This document shows, one piece after another, positions 1-7,213 of a DNA stretch of 15,838 nt (the stretch's first letter is position 1; every line of letters starts with the position of its first letter). The notes below the pieces were generated by a model, which did no database searches, was not told the origin of the DNA, and was given only the letters and a program-made list of their open reading frames with translations. A program made the position numbers and the translations under genes. The stretch comes from JBEATZ01 sp041178545 (lineage in GTDB: Bacteria > Planctomycetota > UBA1135 > UBA2386): the NCBI GenBank assembly GCA_041178545.1, contig JBEGVB010000038.1, positions 1-15,838 of the forward strand, read 5' to 3'.

Positions 1-646
1 CGACGGTCGGCTCCGTGGCCGCTGCCGCGCGGTGCACGCGGCGCACGCTGCCCGACTGCATGAGCTCGCGGGCAGCGGCCACGAGGGTGGGCAGCGGGCG
101 GTAGGCCGATTCGTCGAGGAACTGGACGAGTGGCGTCGGCGGCTTGCGTGTGCGGGCAAGCCCTCTCACGACCGCGTCCAGCGCATCGGGGCCGCACACG
201 ACGACATCCCCTGCATCGGGCGCGCGCCCCTTCATCCCAGTCGGCACCAACACCGGCCGCACCTCCTGGCCCTCGCAGTCGCGGTGGTAGAGGCGCAGGT
301 CCCTTGCATAGGCTGCCACCTGGTCGAGGTCCGCGATCTCGGGCTCCGCCTTGCCCTTCAGCTCGACCACCACGACCGCACCGTCGATCAGGAAGATGCA
401 GTCGGGACGCCGCGACTCCATCGGGAGCACGTACTCGAGGATGGTGCCGTATCCGTTTGCCGCGGACTCGACGGCCAGCAATGCGCGCCCTTCCTGCTGC
501 AGCGCCGGCACCGATTCGTTCCACGCACGCACCTGGCCCTCGGAGGCATCGGGGACGAGCGCGCGCAGCGACTCGAGGATGACGCGTCGATCCGCGCCCA
601 CGAAGGCAGGCAGCGCCGAGTCCCAGCCGGTCAGGGCCTTCTCCAT
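1..646 (-). CDS. DUF2075-type protein, N-terminal part with PD-(D/E)XK-like domain (runs off window)
   Basis: Partial gene: 215 codons are visible from an ATG at 646 and the frame is still open at base 1. An in-frame TAG at 661-659 excludes a longer ATG-started form. The visible part resembles the N-terminal region of DUF2075 (AAA/schlafen-related) proteins: an opening helical segment, then EYVLP, RRPDCIFLIDG and VVVELKGK, then DLDQVAAYARDL and a Y-x-P-x-P-T segment. E71, D82, E95 and K97 fit a PD-(D/E)XK nuclease-fold active site, which suggests a nucleic-acid enzyme. The family's P-loop ATPase part would lie beyond the left edge and cannot be confirmed here. The start lies 42 nt after the stop of the pseudouridine synthase gene with no hairpin between them, so it is probably the third gene of the rpsU operon. 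No Shine-Dalgarno site precedes the ATG. The family assignment comes from remembered motif layout; catalytic activity is inference. Confidence 0.72.
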   Translation of the reverse strand, partial: MEKALTGWDSALPAFVGADRRVILESLRALVPDASEGQVRAWNESVPALQQEGRALLAVESAANGYGTILEYVLPMESRRPDCIFLIDGAVVVVELKGKAEPEIADLDQVAAYARDLRLYHRDCEGQEVRPVLVPTGMKGRAPDAGDVVVCGPDALDAVVRGLARTRKPPTPLVQFLDESAYRPLPTLVAAARELMQSGSVRRVHRAAAATEPTV

Positions 647-688
647 CTGCAGGCCAGGCTAGCAGGCACCCACGCCCGCCTCGAGCCC

Positions 689-1696
689 CTAGCGCAGCAG
701 CGCGGCCATGTCCTCGGGCAGTGGCGCGACCAGCTCCACGTCCTCGCCCCGCATCGGGTGGTGGAACCGCAGGGTGTGTGCGTGCAGCGCATGGCGGTCG
801 AGGACCAGCCACTCCTTCATCTCGTCGGTGAGCCGCCCCTCGAGGTGCGCCAGGAACGCGCCCTCGTCGCGGCCGTAGAGCTTGTCCCCCACCAGCGGGC
901 AGCCGAGGTGCGCCATGTGCACGCGCAGCTGGTGCGTGCGTCCGGTCTGCGGCCGCAGCTCGACGAGCGAGTGGCCGCGACGGCTCTCCAGCACGGTGTA
1001 CTCGGTGACGGCGCGCAGGCCGTGGCCGTCGTCGCGCAGCGCCTGCTTGAGGCGGACAGTCGAGTGGGAGTCGGGACCGATGGCGCGGTCGATGGTGCCC
1101 GTGGGCTGGGACGGCGTGCCGTGCACGACGGCCAGGTAGGTCTTGTCGACCTCCCGTTCCTCGAACTGCCTGCCCACGAGCTGGTGGAACTGGTCATCGA
1201 GACCGACCGCGACCACGCCCGACGTCTCGACGTCGAGGCGGTGCAGGAGGCGCGGGACAATGTCGCGGGCCGGGTCCTCGGGCCTGCGGTAGCGCCGGTG
1301 CAGCAGGTCGATGAGGGTGCCCCCGAGCCGGCGCCCGGACGGGTGCACGGCCATGCCCGCGGGTTTGTCGATGCCGAGCAGCCAGCGGTCCTCGTGGATG
1401 ACGGACAGCTCGGGCGCGGCCGACAGGTCGGGCGTGGGCTCCGCCTGGGGCGGTACGTCGACCACGATGGTCTCGCCCTCCTTGACCCGGCGCGACGGAC
1501 TGGCGGCGCGACCCTCGAGATGAACGCGACCCGCCTCGATGAGGCGGGTGATGGAGGCGCGGGAGCGCCACGGCAGGACGCTCGCGAGCACGACGTCGAG
1601 GCGCTGCCCTTCGTGGCGCGCGTCGACCAGGACCTTCACCTGCTCCAGCGGGCGGCTCAGGTCCCTCGGCTGTTCACCCGGGTAGCGCGGCAGCAT
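689..1696 (-). CDS. RluA-family 23S rRNA pseudouridine synthase (RluD-like)
   Basis: 335 aa, full length for the family. It isomerises uridine to pseudouridine in structured RNA, most likely 23S rRNA. An S4 RNA-binding domain covers roughly residues 28-75 (QRLDVVLAS, then RVHLEGR). The catalytic domain follows from about residue 97. It holds the signature HRLDVETSG at 152-160, with D155 the expected catalytic aspartate, and the conserved RTHQLRVHMA at 253-262. The order S4 plus RluA core matches RluD or RluC; which uridine is the target cannot be read from sequence, so no symbol is given. ATG start at 1696 and TGA at 691-689. It starts 33 nt after the rpsU stop, so bS21 and a ribosomal RNA modifier are probably co-transcribed. 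No Shine-Dalgarno site is visible before the ATG. Confidence 0.93.
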   Translation of the reverse strand: MLPRYPGEQPRDLSRPLEQVKVLVDARHEGQRLDVVLASVLPWRSRASITRLIEAGRVHLEGRAASPSRRVKEGETIVVDVPPQAEPTPDLSAAPELSVIHEDRWLLGIDKPAGMAVHPSGRRLGGTLIDLLHRRYRRPEDPARDIVPRLLHRLDVETSGVVAVGLDDQFHQLVGRQFEEREVDKTYLAVVHGTPSQPTGTIDRAIGPDSHSTVRLKQALRDDGHGLRAVTEYTVLESRRGHSLVELRPQTGRTHQLRVHMAHLGCPLVGDKLYGRDEGAFLAHLEGRLTDEMKEWLVLDRHALHAHTLRFHHPMRGEDVELVAPLPEDMAALLR

Positions 1697-1729
1697 GACG
1701 ACGCAGTGCGGACGCCGCCGCGGCGCGAC

Positions 1730-2068
1730 TCAGTCGCGGGCGGGGAGGACGACGCGGGTGTCCGCGGTCAACGGGTCGAACTCGACCTGCTCGGCTGCGC
1801 GGGCGCTCTCCAGCGTGACCGACGAGCTGCGGGCCTTCTTGCGCTTGCCACCGCGACCGACCGGGGTGCTGCCGCTGTCGTTGCGACGCTCGGCGCGCTT
1901 GATGTTCATCAGGCGCTCGCGCCCCTCGCGGCGGTTCTTGTCGCTGTTCTTCTCGTGGTAGGCGTACTTCTTGGCGAGGCGGAAGATGCCTGCGTAGTTG
2001 CACTGACGCTTGAAGCGACGGAGGGCGGCTTCGACGGGCTCGTTCGGACGGACCTGGACTCGGATCAT
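1730..2068 (-). CDS. rpsU: 30S ribosomal protein bS21 with long C-terminal extension
   Basis: 112 aa. Residues 1-62 are a clear bS21: MIRVQVRPNEPVE at the start, then KRQCNYAGIFR, then the basic helix around RREGRERLMNIKRAERR. bS21 sits on the 30S platform near the 3' end of 16S rRNA and helps mRNA engagement. Family members are usually about 58-71 aa. Here about 50 further residues follow: a Ser/Gly/Lys/Arg-rich stretch (GRGGKRKKAR, 71-80), then a milder segment ending VEFDPLTADTRVVLPARD. The ATG at 2068 is the natural start. A much longer open frame continues upstream of it but is only the antisense of recD2. The eight bases before the ATG read CCTCCACC on the coding strand, the opposite of a Shine-Dalgarno site. 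It is the first gene of a probable operon with the pseudouridine synthase and the DUF2075-type gene. Confidence 0.95.
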   Translation of the reverse strand: MIRVQVRPNEPVEAALRRFKRQCNYAGIFRLAKKYAYHEKNSDKNRREGRERLMNIKRAERRNDSGSTPVGRGGKRKKARSSSVTLESARAAEQVEFDPLTADTRVVLPARD

Positions 2069-2257
2069 GGTGGAGGAACGTTCGTTCGTTGGCCGACCCG
2101 TTGGGACAGGTCGGATGGGAGGAAAGTAGCTCCCTCGTGTGTCGGGATGGCGCGAGCCGAGCAGCGACCTATGCTGGTGCGCCGCCCCCGTCAGGCAACA
2201 AGGGGCAGAGGAGGATAGCGACGTGCCCCCGAAGGGCAATGCCGCATCCGAACCCGC
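2069..2257. promoter_or_regulatory. Divergent leader region between rpsU and recD2
   Basis: This 189-nt stretch must hold the starts of both transcripts. Three things are visible. First, a hairpin in the rpsU leader at 2093-2114 (arms CCGACC and GGTCGG, 10-nt loop), 25 nt before the rpsU ATG. Second, CCTCCACC on the minus strand at 2076-2069, abutting the rpsU ATG. Third, GGAGG at 2210-2214 on the plus strand, followed 8 nt later by a GTG at 2223 that is out of frame with recD2. A TATGCT at 2170-2175 resembles a -10 box but has no convincing -35 partner, so I do not call a promoter. No RNA gene is seen. Confidence 0.5.
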
Positions 2258-4501
2258 ATGGAGAAAGCACCCAAGGCCCCGCGCGGTCCCGAAGCCTCGG
2301 CGACCGGCACGATCGAGCGGTTCACGTACCGCAACCCGGACAACGGGTGGGCGGTGCTGCGCCTGCGCGAGGACGGGTCTGGCCGGCTCCTGACGTTGGT
2401 GGGCACCCTGGCGCAACTCAATGAAGGACAGAAGGTTAAGGTCAGCGGCCACATCTCGGAGCACCCCAAGTTCGGGGCCCAGATCGAGGTCGACCACGCC
2501 GAGTCCATCGCCCCCTCCACCGTGGAGGGCATCCAGGCCTACCTGGCCTCCGGCCTGGTGAAGGGCATTGGCCCGGCCACTGCGGAGAAGATCACGGACC
2601 TGTTCGGGACGGAGACGCTGCGGGTGATCGAGGAGGAGCCGGACCGGTTGCGGCGGGTGCGCGGCCTCGGCGCCCGCAAGATCGAGGCGCTGGCCGACGC
2701 GGTGAAGGCGCAGAAGGACATCCAGAACGTCCTCGTGTTCCTCCGGTCGCACGGTCTCGGCTCCGGGCTCGCTGCGCGCATCGTGAAGCGGTACGGCGCC
2801 TCGGCCTCGGCGCTGGTGAGCGCAAACCCATACCGGCTGGCCGACGACGTGATCGGGATCGGGTTCCGCACCGCCGACCGGCTGGCGGGCCAGCTCGGCA
2901 TCGCGCCGGAGGCACCCGAGCGGCTGCAGGCAGCCATGGTGCACGTGCTGGCGACTGCGAGTCGCGAGGGGCACTGCTACCTGCCCGAGGCCGAACTCGT
3001 GCGGCGCACGGCCGAGCTGCTGTCGTGCGCCGAGGAGGCCGTGGCCGTGCAGCTGCCCGAGCTGGCGAAGACGGGCGAGGTCGCCCGCCAGATGCCGCCG
3101 GGCCCGGCTCTCCTGCACGACGACCCGCAGCCCATCGTCTATCCGGCCGCACTGCTGCAGGCGGAGGACGGGGTCGCGCGCGCCCTGGACCTGCTGCTCC
3201 GCACCACACGTCCCAAGCTGCCGGTCCGGGCACCCGAGGCAGTGAGCTGGTTCGAGAAGGTGTCGGGGATGGAGCTCCCCGAGGGTCAGCGCGACGCGTT
3301 GTTGCGCGCCCTGACCGAGCCGGTGTCGGTGATCACCGGTGGCCCCGGCGTCGGCAAGACGACGATCATCCGGGCACTTGCGGAGATCCTCGCGAAGAAG
3401 GAACTGCGCATCGTCCTCGCGGCGCCCACCGGACGCGCAGCCAAGCGGCTGGAGGAGTCGACGGGACGCGCAGCGAGCACGATCCACCGACTGCTGGAGT
3501 TCACGCCCGGCGTGTCCCGCTTCGCCCGCGACCACGAGAACCCGCTCGAGGGCGACATGCTCGTGGTGGACGAGGCCTCGATGCTGGACGTGCAGCTCGC
3601 CTACCACCTGTTCCGGTCGATCCGGCCCGGGATGCCGCTCGTGCTGGTGGGCGACCAGAACCAGCTGCCGTCCGTGGGGCCGGGCTCGGTGCTGGCCGAC
3701 GTGATCGCGTGCGGGCGGGTGCCCACCACCGCACTCACGCGCATCTTCCGCCAGCAGAAGGGCTCGGACATCGTGCGCGCTGCGCACGAGATCCTGCAGG
3801 GCGAGGTGCCGCAGCCGGGTGGCGAGGAGTCGGACTACTACTTCGTCCCCGCGCGCGACGCAGTGCACGCGCGGCAGCTGATCCGCGAGGTGCTCGTGCA
3901 GCGCATCCCGCGGCGCTTCGGCATGGACCCGATGCGCGACGTACAGGTGCTGTGCCCGATGTACCGCGGCGAGACGGGCGCGGACGCGCTCAACCGGGAC
4001 CTGCAGGACCTGCTCAATCCCGGCCAGCCCGGCGTCGAGCGCAACGGCAAGTGGTACCGCGCGGGCGACAGGGTGATGCAGATCCGCAACGACTACGACC
4101 GCGAGGTGTGGAACGGCGACACCGGCAGGATCACCTTCGTCGACACGCACGCGTCCAAGCTGCACGTGCGCTTCCCGGAGCGCGAGGAGGAGTACCGCTT
4201 CGAGGACCTGGTGGACCTGGTGCCCGCCTACGCGATCTCGGTGCACCGGTCGCAGGGCAGCGAGTACCCCGCCGTGGTGATGCCGGTGACGACGGAACAC
4301 TTCCTGATGCTCAAGCGCAGCGTGCTCTACACGGGGCTCACGCGCGGCAAGAAGCTGGTCGTGTTGATCGGTTCGCCCAAGGCGCTGGAGATGGCGGTGC
4401 GCAACCAGGACGACAACGTGCGGTACAGCGGGCTGAAGGAACGGCTGCGCGACTTCCTGCGCGGCGACGGGGTGCACCCCGAGCGCTTCGTCCGGGTGTG
4501 A
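2258..4501 (+). CDS. recD2: RecD2 5'-3' DNA helicase (RecD/TraA type)
   Basis: 747 aa, the usual length for RecD2, an SF1B helicase acting in DNA repair and replication-fork maintenance without RecBC; no recB or recC is in the window. Order of parts: an N-terminal OB-like segment (GTIERFTYRNPDNGWAVLRL, 17-36); helix-hairpin-helix motifs around VKGIGPATAEKI (101-112) and VRGLGARKIEAL (134-145); Walker A GGPGVGKTT (361-369); TGRAAKRL (391-398); Walker B MLVVDEA (434-440); GDQNQLPSVGPG (465-476); SH3-like insert around 595-645; and helicase motif AYAISVHRSQGSEYP (657-671). The start is ATG 2258. The only in-frame room upstream ends at a TAG at 2216-2218 and holds no other ATG, GTG or TTG. The ATG has no Shine-Dalgarno site, yet a GGAGG serves an out-of-frame GTG 35 nt upstream. 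It is followed by a hairpin and the TlpA-like gene. Confidence 0.95.
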   Translation: MEKAPKAPRGPEASATGTIERFTYRNPDNGWAVLRLREDGSGRLLTLVGTLAQLNEGQKVKVSGHISEHPKFGAQIEVDHAESIAPSTVEGIQAYLASGLVKGIGPATAEKITDLFGTETLRVIEEEPDRLRRVRGLGARKIEALADAVKAQKDIQNVLVFLRSHGLGSGLAARIVKRYGASASALVSANPYRLADDVIGIGFRTADRLAGQLGIAPEAPERLQAAMVHVLATASREGHCYLPEAELVRRTAELLSCAEEAVAVQLPELAKTGEVARQMPPGPALLHDDPQPIVYPAALLQAEDGVARALDLLLRTTRPKLPVRAPEAVSWFEKVSGMELPEGQRDALLRALTEPVSVITGGPGVGKTTIIRALAEILAKKELRIVLAAPTGRAAKRLEESTGRAASTIHRLLEFTPGVSRFARDHENPLEGDMLVVDEASMLDVQLAYHLFRSIRPGMPLVLVGDQNQLPSVGPGSVLADVIACGRVPTTALTRIFRQQKGSDIVRAAHEILQGEVPQPGGEESDYYFVPARDAVHARQLIREVLVQRIPRRFGMDPMRDVQVLCPMYRGETGADALNRDLQDLLNPGQPGVERNGKWYRAGDRVMQIRNDYDREVWNGDTGRITFVDTHASKLHVRFPEREEEYRFEDLVDLVPAYAISVHRSQGSEYPAVVMPVTTEHFLMLKRSVLYTGLTRGKKLVVLIGSPKALEMAVRNQDDNVRYSGLKERLRDFLRGDGVHPERFVRV

Positions 4502-4504
4502 CCG

Positions 4505-4524
4505 CCCTGCGATTTGCCGCAGGG
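4505..4524 (+). terminator. Hairpin just after recD2, possible weak terminator or attenuator
   Basis: Perfect 7-bp inverted repeat CCCTGCG / CGCAGGG with a 6-nt loop, starting 3 nt after the recD2 stop. No T-run follows (the next bases are ACCGGACAACGG), so it is not a standard intrinsic terminator. It could be a 3'-end stabiliser or a partial stop before the TlpA-like gene. Confidence 0.35.
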
Positions 4525-4575
4525 ACCGGACAACGGAGGAGGTTGGGGGATAGAACGAACGGCCCAAACACCCTC

Positions 4576-5580
4576 ATGCAACGCATCCTCCGCACCGTCG
4601 CGTCCTTCGCATTCGTTGCCCTCGTGTCCTCGGGCATGCTCCGCACCCAACAGGCAACCGACCTCGCCACACTCGAACCCTTGCTCAAGGTCGCTGCACT
4701 GACCGCAGGACAGCGCGAGCAGTTGGCGCAGTGGGCCGAACAAGCCTGTGCGCAGGCGACGAGTGCTGCAGAACTCGGTGCCGCCGTGGGTCGCACCACT
4801 GCGGGTGCTGCAGCACCCGATGCCCTGCGCATGGCCGTGGCAACCGGCGTGCTGCGCTCGACGGCGGTGGACGCCAACAAGGCAGCGTTTCTCGCCGGCA
4901 TGCTGGCCGTGCCAGCCAGTGCGCGGGCGGTGCCGGTGCTGAAGGGCGTACCGGTCGTCGAGGGGGTCCCTGCCGCGCCCGAGAACACCGTGCATTCGAT
5001 CCCCGCGGTGAAGCTGGTGCCGCCCACGCCGGACCCGACCGTGCCGCCGCCGAACCCCGCCGCCAAGCACCTCCAGCCGGGCGACAAGGTCGAGACGCTG
5101 GCGATCACCCACACCCTCAACCGCGACGGTGCCTTCTCGCTCGCGGAGCTGCGCGGCAAGGTGGTCGTGCTCGACTTCTTCGCCACGTGGTGTGCACCGT
5201 GCCGAGGCGGCATCGCGGACATGGTGGACCTGCAGAAGTCCCACGACGACGTGCAGGTGGTCGCAGTCACGCGCTTCTACACGCGCGGCATGGACTTCAG
5301 CGCGCCGGACGCAATGGCCCCGCACGGCGGCAAGTCCGTGAGGGACCTGACCGTCGAACAGGAGCTGGACGTCAACCGTGCCTTCGCGAAGACCTTCGGC
5401 CTCAACTACCCGATCGTCTTCACCAACGCGACCGAGTCACGCGACCGCTTCGGCGTGCAGGGCATCCCCGCCGCGTTCGTGGTCGGCAAGGACGGCACGT
5501 TGCTCGGATCGGTCGTGGGCAGCGGCGAGGAGGAGTCGAAGCAGCTGCGCGCACTGGTCGACAAGGCACGCGCACAGTGA
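4576..5580 (+). CDS. Exported TlpA-like thioredoxin-fold protein with proline-rich linker
   Basis: 334 aa. Residues 1-27 form a Sec signal peptide (basic start, hydrophobic FAFVALVSSG, likely cleavage around TQQA). Residues 28-110 are an alanine-rich helical region without a recognised domain. Residues 112-162 are a valine/proline-rich linker with near-periodic VP pairs, then PPTPDPTVPPPNP. Residues 165-334 are a TlpA/AhpC-TSA-like thioredoxin fold. It has the redox motif WCAPC (C206, C209), LRGKVVVLDFFATWC before it, and the cis-proline loop GIPAAF (P298). It should act outside the cytoplasm as a thiol-disulfide oxidoreductase or reductase; its partner is unknown. ATG 4576 puts the signal peptide at the N-terminus and is preferred. 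An in-frame TTG at 4543 lies 3 nt behind a strong GGAGG (4535-4539) and would add 11 residues. It may be co-transcribed with recD2 (74-nt gap). Confidence 0.85.
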   Translation: MQRILRTVASFAFVALVSSGMLRTQQATDLATLEPLLKVAALTAGQREQLAQWAEQACAQATSAAELGAAVGRTTAGAAAPDALRMAVATGVLRSTAVDANKAAFLAGMLAVPASARAVPVLKGVPVVEGVPAAPENTVHSIPAVKLVPPTPDPTVPPPNPAAKHLQPGDKVETLAITHTLNRDGAFSLAELRGKVVVLDFFATWCAPCRGGIADMVDLQKSHDDVQVVAVTRFYTRGMDFSAPDAMAPHGGKSVRDLTVEQELDVNRAFAKTFGLNYPIVFTNATESRDRFGVQGIPAAFVVGKDGTLLGSVVGSGEEESKQLRALVDKARAQ

Positions 5581-5716
5581 ACGCCACGCCTGCCGACACC
5601 ACGGCTCGGTGAACCCTCGTCCTGCACTCATGCCGTGCCACCGCCACGGGCCGGACGAGTGGGCCTGCAACAGGTTCCGGGTCGAGTTCCAGCGGCCCGT
5701 GCATAGGATGCAGGGC

Positions 5717-7213
5717 ATGCCCGCCACCGTGCACCAATCCCTGCTGCGCATCTCGATCGCGTCAGCACTGCTCGTGCCACTCCCGTCCTGCGGACTCTTC
5801 AAGGCCGTGGCCGACGCACCCGGCGCGGTGGCAGGAGCTGTCACTCCGGGCAGGACCGCAGACAAGCTCAAGTCGCTCGACACGCTGCACCCGCGCCTGT
5901 TGAGCGTGGCGGACAGCTGTTCGGCACGCACGCGCCTCGCCACGGACGCCTTCGCGGAAGAGGCAGGCACGCGGGCTGCCACCATCCAGGCGCTGCGCTG
6001 GCGGCTCTCGTTCACGCGCGCCATGTACCAGGCCGCCACGGGGCCGTCGCCGCTGACGGGCCTTCTCGACACGCTGGTCCTGGTGACGACGGGCAAGGTG
6101 CTGTTCCAGACGCGCCACATTGCCGACAAGTGGGGTGCTCCAGCACGGCACATTGCCTCGGCCCTGCAGTCGATGGAGATCCTCTGCTGGGAGGTGAGTG
6201 CCGACTACCTGACCAAGGCTCAGGTCGAGGAGCTCAAGGCCACCCTCAAGGAGTGGGAGGACCGCAAGCTCGGCAGCACTTCCGACGAGTTCGAGGAGTT
6301 GCCCGACTTCCGCCAGCTGGCACACGCACTCGGCAAGAAGGACACGGCGAGCAGCGGTGGCCTGATGAACTTCCTGTCGATCGACCCGCTCGCAGGACTC
6401 GAGCCCGTGGCGCGCGAGGTCGCGCTGTCGCGCCAGTTCATGGAACGCGTCATGTTCTGGGTGGAGCGCCAGCCGTCACTCATCGAGGACCAGGTCGAGC
6501 TGGCGACGCTGAGCGCGCAGCAGCTGCCGGAGGTCGCGACGACCATTGCGTCGCTCGAGCGTGTGTCCAAGGTCACCGAGTCGCTTGCCGCGACCGCGGA
6601 CCGGTTGCCGAAGGACCTCGAGCGGGAACGCGAGGCCGCAGTGACCCAGATCGGTGCCGAGGTGGGCAAGCAGGCGGATGCGGCGATCGCCAAGCTCTCC
6701 GACGAGGTCTCGCGCCAGCGCAGTGAACTGCTTGCCGACCTCGACAAGGCCAGCGCGCCAGTGAACTCGGTCCTCGCGGAATCGCGCACGACGATTGCCG
6801 CGGGCCAGGCGATGTCGGCGGAACTCACCAAGACCGTGCAGGCCCTCGACACGTTGATGGCACGCTTCGAGCCCGCGGAGGAGGAGAAACCAGCCGCGGC
6901 ACAACCTGCCGCTGCTGCACCTGCAGAGCCGGGCAAGCCGTTCGACATCGTGGAGTACGGCGAGGCGGCCACGCGCATCGGCACGGCTGCCGCGGAGCTG
7001 GGCACGGCCATCCGCACCCTCGACCAGTCGATGCCCAACGTGCAGAAGACCATCGATGCTGCCGTGAGCCGCATCGACCAGTCCATCGAGTCCGCCTACC
7101 AGAAGGGTCTGCAGATGGGGCTGGTCCTGGTGGGCGCAGGCGCCATCGCTGTGCTGCTGGTGCGCAGGCTCGGGGCGCGCAGCAGGCAGAGCGTGCAGCC
7201 CCCGGTCAGTTGA
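5717..7213 (+). CDS. Coiled-coil lipoprotein with C-terminal transmembrane helix, family not recognised
   Basis: 498 aa from ATG 5717; an in-frame ATG at 5708 would add three residues. I do not recognise the family. Residues 1-24 form a lipoprotein signal with lipobox LPSC, the lipidated cysteine being C25. Residues 45-250 are mostly helical and contain several Trp and Arg residues. Residues about 255-385 are a long charged helix with heptad-like spacing (LEREREAAVTQIGAEV, ELLADLDKA), probably coiled coil. Residues 386-408 are a Glu then Ala/Pro linker. Helices resume at 410-462, and 465-483 is a hydrophobic membrane segment followed by basic RRLGARSR. The protein is therefore anchored at both ends. 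TAGGAT at 5704-5709 would place a transcript start almost on the ATG, but there is no good -35 box. Its end overlaps the convergent lipoprotein gene by 8 nt. The lipobox has Pro at -2, which is tolerated but not ideal. Confidence 0.8.
   Translation: MPATVHQSLLRISIASALLVPLPSCGLFKAVADAPGAVAGAVTPGRTADKLKSLDTLHPRLLSVADSCSARTRLATDAFAEEAGTRAATIQALRWRLSFTRAMYQAATGPSPLTGLLDTLVLVTTGKVLFQTRHIADKWGAPARHIASALQSMEILCWEVSADYLTKAQVEELKATLKEWEDRKLGSTSDEFEELPDFRQLAHALGKKDTASSGGLMNFLSIDPLAGLEPVAREVALSRQFMERVMFWVERQPSLIEDQVELATLSAQQLPEVATTIASLERVSKVTESLAATADRLPKDLEREREAAVTQIGAEVGKQADAAIAKLSDEVSRQRSELLADLDKASAPVNSVLAESRTTIAAGQAMSAELTKTVQALDTLMARFEPAEEEKPAAAQPAAAAPAEPGKPFDIVEYGEAATRIGTAAAELGTAIRTLDQSMPNVQKTIDAAVSRIDQSIESAYQKGLQMGLVLVGAGAIAVLLVRRLGARSRQSVQPPVS

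Noticed and set aside
2170..2175. TATGCT as a -10 box for recD2
   Set aside because: No -35-like hexamer at 16-18 nt upstream; too weak alone.
32..2218. 728-codon plus-strand open frame
   Set aside because: It runs antisense to three recognised minus-strand genes (DUF2075-type, pseudouridine synthase, rpsU). Its translation is His/Arg/Ala-rich without domains, a usual shadow in high-GC DNA.
2069..4567. Long minus-strand frame continuing upstream of rpsU, giving an apparent 945-aa protein ending in bS21
   Set aside because: The upstream part is the antisense of recD2. bS21 has a normal N-terminus at 2068, so no fusion is claimed.
3025..4575. Plus-strand frame in front of the TlpA-like gene, giving an apparent 851-aa protein
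   Set aside because: It overlaps recD2 in another frame and has no domain; the signal peptide marks the start at 4576.
5581..5716. Search for a small RNA, tRNA or short gene between the TlpA-like and coiled-coil genes
   Set aside because: No cloverleaf, no strong hairpin and no credible short reading frame seen in these 136 nt.
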